This document shows, in pieces, positions 54,891-63,588 of a stretch of DNA of 64,000 bases. Both the position numbers and the translations under genes were made by a program. How positions within the stretch are numbered: position 1 is the stretch's first letter; each line of letters starts with the position of its first letter. Source of the DNA: Coenobita brevimanus (lineage: Eukaryota; Arthropoda; Malacostraca; Decapoda; Coenobitidae); NCBI GenBank assembly GCA_032717465.1, contig CM064669.1:45582295-45646294 (forward strand). The letters are read 5' to 3'. The notes under the pieces were generated by a model. The model worked only from the letters and a program-made list of their open reading frames with translations. It was not told the DNA's origin and made no database searches.

Positions 54891-55434
54891 CACTTATAAC
54901 AGTTGCATTAACAAAATGTAACTACAATTATAAGGCCAACACAATTATGCATTAACACAATATTTTGTAACAATTCATAAAATGTTACAATTATGTAGTA
55001 CCACAATGTTAGTACAATATTATAAGTCATACAACTATAGCACAATTCTGTATTACCAGTATCATCATACAAGTTAGGTGAAGTATTAGACATTACTAAA
55101 GTGATAACTCTATGTAATGTATAACCTAGCAGTATTACCATTGCACAATTATATGCGTACGTCTGTTGTACATGCACGTCATACAAAGTGTTATACAACA
55201 ACCATTGCATTTATTCAAATATGTATACAACTTGTTTAAAATGTAATATTACTGAATAATCACTATTTACTATGAATATTATATGTATACAATATTCATA
55301 CAATTATGTTACTTTACAATATTATATATTTCACTTAATTAGCTTATAAGTTCATTATAATGTGTATGTAGTATGTATTAATATATTAGGACTATTAAAT
55401 GTCGATGGTACGCCATTTTTGCGCGGCTGAGCAG

Positions 55435-56033
55435 TGTGGTAAGACTACATATTATATTTACAAATCATAATAGATAGATAGATAAATAGATAGATAGAAG
55501 CAGGGAGTCAGATGATGAGAAGGTGTTGTGTCTGCGAGAATCGAGCAATGCTAAACATGCTTACACTGAGGAAAGCTGACGACAGCGGCCAGTAAGGAGA
55601 TGATGCAATTAGCTGTCAGCAGTCCTCTCGTGAACAAAGACCTAGTCCATCCACGAGGAACACACGTGACACACCCCTGCTACACCAGAATTTAGGAAAG
55701 AGAGCTCAGACGGAGATTAGCCACAGAACAGGCAAGAGAGAAGTAGACAGGCCTCAGAGGAGACAGGTGACGGGAGAAGGGCTTGGCAATTTGAGAGAGA
55801 GAGAGGCAGATAGCGAGACAGGGAGGTAGCTACCCGGGACTTATACTCGTCCGTGTGAGAGACTTGTTAATATTTCCAAGACAAATAAAAATAGTCCCAT
55901 ACTATTCTTTACCTCTCCTGTCACTACATGACAAATGGGGAAGCTACTACAAGATATAAAAGCCGCTCGACCACAAGTCTAAAATATATATATAAAACTC
56001 CACTACAAGTAACTACAAATGTCATTTATGACA
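55435..56033 (+). repeat. 3' LTR (599 bp)
   Basis: Starts TGTGGT and ends ATGACA. Compared with the 5' LTR it has about 145 extra bp between two ACAAAT words (about 55887 and 56015), containing GATATAAAAGCCGCTCG, a plausible TATA box. Near 55762-55850 it has different sequence (GGCAGATAGCGAGACAGGGA) from the 5' LTR. Confidence 0.88.
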
Positions 56034-57890
56034 CCAGGAGTCTGAAAGGTAGGTGAGAAGATCGCCAGTGGAGCGTCCCTGACGGAACCCATACTGATGA
56101 TCGGAAAGAAGGTTGTGATAGGAAAGATGCCTTAAAATTTTTCTATTAAGAATTGACTCGAAAACTTTTGAAATACAGGACGTTAAAGCAATTGGACGAT
56201 AGTTGGAGGGTTGGGAGTGGTCACCCTTCTTTGGGACTGGCTGAATGAGAGCAAACTTCCAGCAAGAAGGAAAGGTACAAGTTGACAGACAAAGGCGAAA
56301 TAGTTTGCCTAGGCAGGGTGTAAGCACAGAAGCACAGTTCTTGAGAACAACAGGAGGGACCTCATCAGGCCCATATGCCTTGTTAGTACTGAGGCCAGTG
56401 ATGGCAGAAAATACATCAGCTGAAGAAATTTTAATGTCAGCCATGAGGAAGTCAGAGGGGGGAAGTGATGGAGGAACAGAACCGGAATCGTCTAAGGTGG
56501 AATTGGAGGAGAAAGTCTGTGCGAAGAGATCTGCTTTATCAGTAGAAGAAATAGCTACAGAACCATCAGAGTAGAAAAGAGGAGGGAAGGATGATGAGGT
56601 AAAGTTGTTAGAAAGATTTTTGGCAAGGTGCCAGAAGGAGCGGGAAGAATTCGAGTTGGAGAGTTGAGAGCATTTAGTATGGATGAAATTATTTTTAGTA
56701 GAGCGAAGAACAGACTTAGCACGATTCTGGGCAGAAACGTAAAGATTATGTGATTCAGGGATGGGTTGGCTCCGGTACCTTTTGTAAGCCTTCTCCTTGT
56801 TGCGGACAGCATTAGAACAAGCGTGATTAAACCAAGGCTTTCTTGCGTTAGTCAAAGGATATGAGAAAGGAATGTATGCTTCCATGCCCGAGAGAATAAC
56901 CTCCGTAATGCGCAAGGCACACTCAGATGGCTCACGGCCATGGAAGCAATAATCATTCCAGGGAAAATCAAAGAAGTACTGCCTGAGGGCCACCCAGTCC
57001 GTGGCTCCAAAATGCCACAGACGACGTTTCCCTGGAGGGTCCACAGGCCGTACCGGAGTGATAGGACAGGTTAAGGTAATAAGGTTGTGATCGGAGGAGC
57101 CCAACGGAGAGAAAAGATTAACAGAGTAAGCAGGAGGATTAGTTGTGAGGAAGAGGTCAAGTATGTTGGAGCTCTCTCCAAGGCGGTCAGGGATACGGGT
57201 AGGGTGCTGTACAAGCTGCTCTAGGTCATTAAGGATAGAAAAGATGTAGGCTTGTTCACCAGGTGGATCCGTGAAAGGAGAGGAGAGCCAAAGGTGGTGG
57301 TGAACATTGAAATCTCCAAGAATGGAGATTTCAGAGAAAGGAGAAATGGACAGAATGTGTTCCATCGTAGAAGTAAGATAGTCGAAGAATTTTTGATAGT
57401 CAGTAGAATTAGGGGATAAGCAAACGGCACAGATATATTTAGTCAGAGAATGACAGGAAAGCCGAAGCCAGAATGTGGAGAATTCAGAAGAATCAAGTTC
57501 AGGAACACGAGAGCAAGATAAGTCGTTGCGTATGTATACACAACAGCCACCTTTGGCTTTGAAATGAGTATAGAGAAAGTAGGAGGATACAGAAAAGGGT
57601 TTGCTGTCAGTTGCCTCAGACAGCTGAGTCTCTGTTAGAAAAAGAAGGTGAGGTTTAGAGGAGGAGAGGTGGTGCTCAACAGAGCAAAAGTTAGAGGAAA
57701 GGCCGCGAATGTTGCAGAAATGAAGAAGAAGAGAGTCAGAGAGTGGTTCCAGGCACCTCGAGTTGTCACCGGGAGAGGGGCAGATGGCGGGGACATTTAT
57801 GGTCCCCCCCCCCCTGGGGACTCCGAGGCTGGGTGAATTGACGCCATTTTTGGTGAATTTTGAATAGGAAGTGTAGTGTGTACTGTGCAT
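56034..57890 (-). pseudogene. LINE-A4 endonuclease and RT start (619 codons)
   Basis: Residues ~50-280 are the AP endonuclease: [33 protein letters not shown] (Glu), [20 protein letters not shown] (GDFN), [13 protein letters not shown] (SDH). All expected catalytic residues are present. A linker (~290-480) follows, then RT blocks: [78 protein letters not shown]. The frame is cut at DSW by the LTR element (last TGG codon 56036-56034). The first ATG follows ~190 bp of leader; an upstream ORF1 is not seen. Confidence 0.85.
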
Positions 57891-58043
57891 GTAGTTTGGT
57901 GAAGATAGTTAGAGAAATTTGTACTGGAGAGCATGCTGGCCTACTCTCTGTGTAACTGAGACACTGAAAAAGTTCAGCAAAGGGGGATGGTCAGGAACTA
58001 GTGCTGAGGGCTGATGAAACGGGAGCTCCAGCACTCCCTGTCA

Positions 58044-59965
58044 TCAGCTTTCCATCCACCTCGGGAGTACTGCCCTGCTCAACTCTTCCATCGTGAACTC
58101 AGCCCCCCCAGGCCTTGGATGCAGGGACACACTACACATCCACCTAATCATTGTCATTTCTGTACATCTGAGCCGGCGAATATCCTCCTCCTTCACTGCC
58201 CAGGTCTCACTACTATACAGCATTACACTCCTAACAGATGCTGCATACAAAGGCCCCTTAGCACGTTGGGAGAGTCCTCTCAATGTCAAGAGAGGCAAGA
58301 GCTCCATGAACTTCTTCCAACCAATTCTCACCCTAGCCACAGAGTTAGCTCCAACCCCACCTCCGGCACACAACATGTCTCAAAAATAACAAAACTCTTC
58401 CACACACTCAAGAGATTCACCAGCAAGTTCAATCCTTTCATGTCTGACAATCTCCACCTGCTCACCCCGACACACCATACACATAAAATCAGCATAATCT
58501 CGCAGTCTACCTCTGATACCACTACATCTCTTATGCACCCATTTATCACACACACCGCACAAGATGGAATTGCTTCCCATGCCCTTGTGGCAAACTGCAC
58601 ATGGCCACTCTCCCTCGTCTTTGACAGTACCGCCACCAACCCTAGATATCACTTTTGTTTTATCTGCATTTACCCTTAAACCCTTGTGCCCCATACCATC
58701 TCTCCACTTCCTAAACCTTTCCTCCGCCTCCCTTTCGTTCTCTGCAATCAACACCAAATCATCAGCATACAACAACTCGCACGGGAGTCCATTTCTAAAG
58801 TCACATGAAAGGGCTTCAAGTACCACGATAAACAACACGGGACTTAAGACTGACCCCTGATGCACACCAACATTCATGGAAAACTCATCACTCAAATCTC
58901 CATTCACTCTTACCTGGGTGTGAGCACCCACATACATAGCCATAGCCACCCTAACCAGCCACTCCTCCAAGCCAAGCTTTCTCATTGCCCACTTCACCAC
59001 CTCTCTAGGGACTCTGTCAAAGGCCTTTTCCAAATCAACAAAAACAAAATAAAGATCCCTTCTCCTACCAATATATTTTTCCTGAAGCTGACGAACAATG
59101 AATATAGCATCAGTGGTCCCCCTACCTGGCATAAACCCAAACTGCATCTCACCAATATTCACTCTTTCTCTAATCATACCCTCCAGAGCTCTCTCCATTA
59201 CCTTCCTTATCTGATCTAAAAGCTTTATACTTCTATAATTTCTTCTTTCCAGGGCATCACTCTTCCCTTTATGCACATTTACAATTACACTCTTCAGCCA
59301 ATCATCTGGGACAACACACTCATAAATAATCCTATTTATCAGGTCAGTGACAAAACTCACCCCTATATCGCCTGAGGCCTTCAACATTTCGGCAGTCAAC
59401 TCAGACACACCTGCTGCCTTCCCCACCCTCATCCTGCCTATTGCCTCACTCACAGTAGCAGTATCAAAGGCCAAGGGCCAGACACTGGATCTGCTGGTTC
59501 CAAACCTTCCCTGTCCCAGTCAAACTCCTCATTCAACAACCAGTTATAATGCTCTCTCCATGCATCTTTAATATCCTCACTGTTCACCACTACCCTTCCT
59601 TCATCATTCTTCACACACTGCTCACCTATAATATCCCGATTATCCCTCTTCACTTGACCTGCCACCCTAAATATCATATTTTTCCTTTCTCCATGATTTA
59701 GGTTATCAAGCAATAGTCTCTGTGACTCAGACTTTGCCCTGTATACCTCTCTTCTAGCCCTACGCTTGGCAGCCAAATATTCCTCTTTGCTACCACCCTT
59801 TTTCCATTCCCAGAAAAGCCTTCTTTTCTCCTTAACTGCAGCTTCTACACCCTCATCCCACCACCAAGTTACTTTATGTCTTGGTGGACCTTTTGTCCAA
59901 CTGCATGTTAAATCAGTAACTCTCAAGAAATTGTTCTTGAGGGCTCTGTACTGTTCATTAATGCC
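58044..59965 (-). pseudogene. LINE-C3 reverse transcriptase with zinc module
   Basis: The long frame 58380-59474 (364 codons) holds IGRMRVGKAAGVSELTAEML, FGFMPGRGTTDAIFIVRQLQ, LYFVFVDLEKAFDRVPREVV, NVGVHQGSVLSPVLFIVVLE, YADDLVLIAENEREAEERFR. It ends with the best-kept zinc module of the window: CAVCHKG...CGVCDKWVHKRCSG...FMCMVC, a full C4HC3 (PHD-like) set. Frame 59450-59926 precedes it (EGVEAAVKEKRRLFWEWKKG). Frame 58044-58376 gives the thumb and LYSSETWAVKEEDIRRLRCT. Its true end is at 50754-50937. Confidence 0.85.
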
Positions 59966-60250
59966 TCTGCGTGCTAGATTTTATTTGGCATGTCTCTGAT
60001 GATTTTCATGGCAGAGGCTATGACCCAGTTTTACAACACACACCTGGCAGTCCACCCACATCATGGGTTCCTCGCTGACATCTGTACCGGGCTGACTGGG
60101 ACCTTTTTTGAGACCTAAGTATTCTTCAGTCATGGGTGGAGATGCTTCACAGTGTTGATGAAGCTGTACTGTTTCACCTCCACTCTTTACCAGGTAGGTG
60201 TGAGAGGAATTCCCAGAACAAATGGCTACTTTCCTCGTAGTCCTGTGCCA
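59966..60250 (+). pseudogene. LINE-G2 endonuclease end
   Basis: In broken frames: RARFYLA, FIWHVSDDFHGRGYDPVLQH, TPGSPPTSWVPR. The W.V.DD.HG.D..P pattern is the last endonuclease block of I/Jockey-type LINEs; the SDH serine-aspartate is altered to GYD. It follows on from DLILSSPDL at 50.69 kb. The rest to 60250 is not recognisable. Confidence 0.55.
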
Positions 60251-60270
60251 TGATAGAATAGCAAGTGTGC

Positions 60271-61430
60271 ATCACTGGCCTCAATACTAACAAGGCATAT
60301 GGGCGGGATGGAGTCCTTCCTGTTGTCATCAAGAACTGTGCTTCTGTGCTTACACCCTGCCTAAGTAAACTCTCTTGCCTTTGTCTTTCAACTTGTACCT
60401 TTCCTTCTTGCTGGAAGTTTGCTCTCATTCAGCCAGTCCCAAAGAAGGGTGATCATTCCCAACCCTCTAACAATCACCCAATTGCTTTAACATCCTGTGT
60501 CTCAAAAGTTTTCAAGTCCATTCTTAACAGAAAAATTTTAAAGCATCTTTCCTATCACAACCTTTCTGATTGCCAGTATGGGTTCCATCAGCAATGCTCC
60601 ACTGGCAATCTTCTCACCTACCTTTCAGACTCCTGGTCATCCTCCTTTCGGGACTTTGGCGAAAGCTTTGCCATTGCACTTGACATCTCTAAGGTTTTCG
60701 ATCGAGTCTGGCATAAATCTTTAATTTCCAAACTGTCCTCTTATGGTTTCCATCTTTCTATCTGTGCCTTCATCTATAGCCTCCTTTCTGGTCGTTCTAT
60801 AGCTGCTATTGTAGACGGCCATCATTCTTCACCTAGATCTATCAACAGTGGAGTTCCTTAGGGCTCTGTCCTATCACCAACTCTCTTCGTTATATTCATC
60901 AATGACCTATGCTGTACATCTAACCCTATCCACTCTTATGCTGATGATTCCACCCTTCACCTTTCCATTCGGTTCTCGCATGTCCATCTCAGCAGTTACT
61001 TCAACAAACAAGGGATGAAGCTATGGCACACCTAATGTCTGACTTATCCCATACCTCTGACTGGGGTACAAATAATCTTGTTTTTAATACATCAAAGACT
61101 CAGTTTTTACATCTATCAACCCGACAAAATCTTCCACAGGAGTACCCACTAATGTTTAATAATATCCAGCTTAATCCTGCATCACCCTTGAACATGTTTG
61201 GGGTTTCATTCACTTAGGACTTATCTTGGAAAGATCATATTGCATCTCTTGTAAAATCTGCTTCCAAGAGATTAGGTATGCTATGCTGACTCCGTACCTT
61301 CTTTACTTTATACACGGGTTTTATTCACCCCTATGTAAAGTACAACTCTCATGTGTGGGGAGGTTCCCCACATACGGCTCTTCTCAACAGGGTGGAGTCA
61401 AAGGCTTTTTGTCTCATTAACTCTCCTCCT
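60271..61430 (+). pseudogene. LINE-A5 reverse transcriptase, first part
   Basis: [92 protein letters not shown] are visible, then MAHLMSDLSHTSDWGTNNLV and SWKDHIASLVKSASKRLGM in other frames. YADD is kept. LINE-B7 cuts it after RLINSPP. Confidence 0.8.
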
Positions 61431-62338
61431 GAGCTGCAAGGCTTGGTGGATGAGTTTGGGAGAGTGTGTAAGAAACGGAATCTAAAGGTGAATGTAGGGA
61501 AAAGTAAAGTGATGGTCTTTGAGAGAGGTGAAGTCAGTGAATGTACAGCGAGGTTGGATGGTGAGGAATTGGAAAATGTGAGTACGTTTCAGTACTTGGG
61601 TAGTGTGATGAGTAAGGATGGAGGTTTGGAGGGTGAAGTGCTTGAAAGGGTACAGCAGGGAAGAAAGGTTGCTGGTTCCTTGAAAGCAGTGTTAAGAAGC
61701 ATGGAAGTGAGCATGGAAGTGAAAAAGTTACTACATGACAGTATTGTGATACCAACTCTAACGTATGGAAGTGAAGCTTGGACGTTGCTGGAAGGACAAG
61801 TCAAGAGTGAGAGCAGTAGAAATGAGTTATTTAAGAGGAGCCTGTGGAGTCACATAGAGAGACAGGCTGACAAATGAGAATATAAAGGAGCGTTGTGGTG
61901 TGGATGTGGATGTGATGGGAAGTGTTAGGAGGAATACACTGAGGTGGTTTGGCCATGTGGAGAGGATGGAGGGTGAAAGACTGATGAAGAGAGTGTATGT
62001 GAGTGAGGCAGAGGGGGGAAGAGGGAGGGGAAGGCCAAGGATGAGATGGAGGGATGGGGTGGAGAGGTATATGAGAGAGGGGGATGTGAGTTGGGAGGGA
62101 TGGGGTGGAGAGGTATATGAGAGAGGGGGGTGTGAGTTGGGAGGGATGGGGTGGAGAGGTATATGAGAGAGGGGGGTGTGAGTTGGGAGGGATGGGGTGG
62201 AGAGGTATATGAGAGAGGGGGGTGTGAGTTGGGAGAGGGGCAGTGAAATGGCGGGGGACAGGGCGACATGGAGGCGATTTGTTTGTGGCCACCCCGAACG
62301 GGATTGAGGCGTCTGGCAATAGATAGATAGATAGATAG
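61431..62338 (+). mobile_element. LINE-B7: 5'-truncated LINE with 12-bp target duplication and (TAGA)n tail
   Basis: The 12-bp AACTCTCCTCCT is duplicated (61419-61430, 62339-62350). The coding frame 61431-61877 reads ELQGLVDEFGRVCKKRNLKV, STFQYLGSVMSKDGGLEGEV, IPTLTYGSEAWTLLEGQVKS. Frame 61900-62100 gives DVDVMGSVRRNTLRWFGHVE, RMEGERLMKRVYVSEAEGGR, MRWRDGVERYMREG. The 3' end is GTGGCCACCCCGAACGGGAT, then GAGGCGTCTGGCAA and (TAGA)n. It is the reference for LINE-B 3' ends in this window. A 46-bp tandem repeat disturbs the end of the coding part. Confidence 0.85.
62061..62240. repeat. 46-bp tandem repeat, about four copies, in LINE-B7
   Basis: GGAGAGGTATATGAGAGAGG starts at 62061, 62107, 62153 and 62199. 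46 is not a multiple of three, so each unit shifts the frame of the RWRDGVERYMREG segment. LINE-B3 has a single copy of this region. Confidence 0.88.
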
Positions 62339-62350
62339 AACTCTCCTCCT

Positions 62351-62776
62351 CTTACTGGCTCTCTTCAACCTCTGTCTCTTCACCGCATTGTTGCCTCTTA
62401 TCTCTTTTCTATCGCTACTTCAATGGTCACTGCTCCTCTGAACTGTCCGCTTGCATCCCTCCACCTCTACGATGGGTGCGTAGCACCCTCCTAGCAACAA
62501 ACTCTCATCCCTTTTCTGTCCAACTCTCTAATGTCAGAGTTAACCATTACTCTCAGTCCTTCATTTATGCAACAGGTCAACTCTGGAACTGTCTCCCTCT
62601 GTCTGTATTTCCTACTTCCTATGATCTCCAGTCTTTCAAACGCAGTGTGTACAGGCATCTCGAAATGAATGGATCTTGAATTTGGCTCTCTTTTGTATTG
62701 TTTTTGTTTTTTTCTTGGAAGGAACTGTTTTGCAGGCTCCTAGCCTTTGGTTCCTTCTTCCTTTAAAAAAAAAAAA
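62351..62776 (+). pseudogene. LINE-A5 C-terminus and 3' end
   Basis: After LINE-B7 the LINE-A frame continues: LTLFNLCLFTALLPLISFLS-like sequence in shifted frame, then RSTLLATNSHPFSVQLSNVR, YATGQLWNCLPLSVFPTSYD and FKRSVYRHLEMNGS. A 3' untranslated part of about 95 bp and an A run follow. Confidence 0.8.
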
Positions 62777-62902
62777 CTCCCAGAGCCTACAGAGTTGCAT
62801 CTTCTCATTTCCATGCATACAGGTAGAGCATCTTTTTAAAGCTGCAGTTCTGCCATGCCCGTGCAAAACTCTGGTGGACCATAAAGAAAGTACGGCACAA
62901 CT

Positions 62903-63249
62903 CTTGTGCAGCCGGTGGCTGAATCAGCAGAGGGGCGGCCTGCAGTCCTAATGGACCCAGGATCGAATCCCAGCTGGGGCAGGGAACAGTTTGAGGATTT
63001 GAATTTCCTAAAAAGCAGACTTTCCTGATCTACCAGATGATCCGCCAACATGTAGTAAAAATACCCCCGCTAACACCAATACACCAATCCTGTATGAGAC
63101 AGCCATACAGTAACATGTTTCAGTATGGATGGTGGGTGTTGGCACTGAAATTAGGACATGTGGAGGTGTAGGAGGACTACTGGACCTTGGGATAGGCTAC
63201 AGCCCCCAAGAATTAGGCTCTGAAGCCTTTGCCCAGAGTTGGGGGGGGG

Positions 63250-63278
<29 letters not shown>
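62903..63278 (+). mobile_element. SINE-2: tRNA-derived SINE with poly-A tail
   Basis: The head GCCGGTGGCTGAATCAGCAG has a good Pol III box A (GTGGCTGAATCAGC), and GGATCGAATCC at 62960-62970 is close to the box B consensus. The spacing of about 45 bp fits a tRNA with a variable arm. The body has no open frame and ends in GCCTTTGCCCAGAGTTGGGG and an A run (63249-63278). Only one copy is seen here. Confidence 0.72.
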
Positions 63279-63282
<4 letters not shown>

Positions 63283-63588
63283 CTATTTACTCCTCCACTT
63301 CTCTATCCCAGGTTTGGCAGCAGGTACAGAAGATACAAGGGAAATATCAATCAAACTCATCAGTGCTGAAATCTCGGGAGGTTGGTGCTCCTTTGCAATA
63401 ATTTTGTAATGTTTCCAGGGGACATCCTTCAGTGCCATATTTTGCTGACTGTTTGTATCACGAGAGACTGGGGCTGGAGTTTCAGTATTGGAGAGGGGAA
63501 ACTTACAATACCTTATTTACTATGAGAAAAAGGAGATACCCCTGCTTCCTGAAAGGACACAGCACCAGGACACAACATATTCCATATA
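63279..63588. other. Unassigned DNA between SINE-2 and the mariner element
   Basis: No recognisable gene or element end. Confidence 0.5.

Larger units (their letters stand above)
52194..56033 (+). mobile_element. Non-autonomous LTR retrotransposon (3.84 kb)
   Basis: Two direct repeats starting TGTGGTAAGACTACATATTA and ending CATTTATGACA enclose 2.79 kb. The 4-bp target CCAG is duplicated (52190-52193, 56034-56037). A primer-binding site follows the 5' repeat. No gag, protease, integrase or reverse transcriptase frame exists in the interior; the longest plausible frame is 44 codons. A polypurine tract before the 3' LTR is not evident. This is the layout of a large retrotransposon derivative (LARD). 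The superfamily of its helper cannot be told, though TG...CA ends and a 4-bp duplication fit Gypsy or BEL. Confidence 0.85.
50938..58080 (-). mobile_element. LINE-A4: CR1/Jockey-type LINE, open frame broken only by an LTR element
   Basis: The 3' end is a T run at 50938-50955 followed by ATGCGAGGAAGAAGGAACC. The 5' end at about 58080 stops ~30 bp short of the LINE-A2/A3 start. Subtracting the LTR element leaves 3.30 kb. Skipping the LTR element and one TSD copy, the frame runs without a stop from 57890 to 51041, about 1,001 codons. It is thus the best-preserved LINE of the window. It lies in LINE-C3. Confidence 0.85.
50700..59965 (-). mobile_element. LINE-C3: 5'-truncated LINE carrying LINE-A4
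   Basis: The 3' end (50700-50937) and the rest (58081-59965) of a LINE-C copy lie on both sides of LINE-A4. The 3' end matches LINE-C1 (AGGCTCCAACATGCTTGC); the 5' end is truncated within the linker, near ALKNNFLRVTDLTCSW. About 65 bp present in LINE-C1 (39245-39310) are missing at the LINE-A4 junctions. The copy sits in the endonuclease of LINE-G2. Confidence 0.8.
42420..60250 (+). mobile_element. LINE-G2: I-group LINE split by LINE-C2 and LINE-C3
   Basis: The LINE-G pieces are 42420-43790 (leader and ORF1 start), 49110-50690 (ORF1 end with CCHC and endonuclease) and 59966-60250 (endonuclease end). The breaks are filled by LINE-C2 and by LINE-C3/LINE-A4/LTR. Across the second break the endonuclease frame continues: DLILSSPDL before, then FIWHVSDDFHGRGYDPVL after. 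The reverse transcriptase of this copy is not seen; it may have been lost on insertion of LINE-A5, which starts at 60270. The length quoted includes the insertions. Confidence 0.65.
60270..62776 (+). mobile_element. LINE-A5: 5'-truncated LINE carrying LINE-B7
   Basis: It begins inside the RT at ATCACTGGCCTCAATACTAA and ends at the family 3' word GGTTCCTTCTTCCTTTAAAA with an A run (62764-62776). It is the only LINE-A copy on the plus strand. LINE-B7 (61431-62338) interrupts it. The frame contains a stop in GVP*GSV and several shifts. Confidence 0.82.

Noticed and set aside
58014..58679. 221-codon plus-strand open frame
   Set aside because: It is the antisense of LINE-C3 reverse transcriptase, whose minus-strand frame has all RT motifs. 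Similar shadows at 39044-39499, 56245-56574 and 61831-62383 were dropped for the same reason.
62911..62975. Genuine tRNA gene
   Set aside because: The box A and box B words are present, but I cannot pair a complete acceptor stem and anticodon arm. The sequence continues as a ~375-bp element with a poly-A tail, so a SINE is the better reading.
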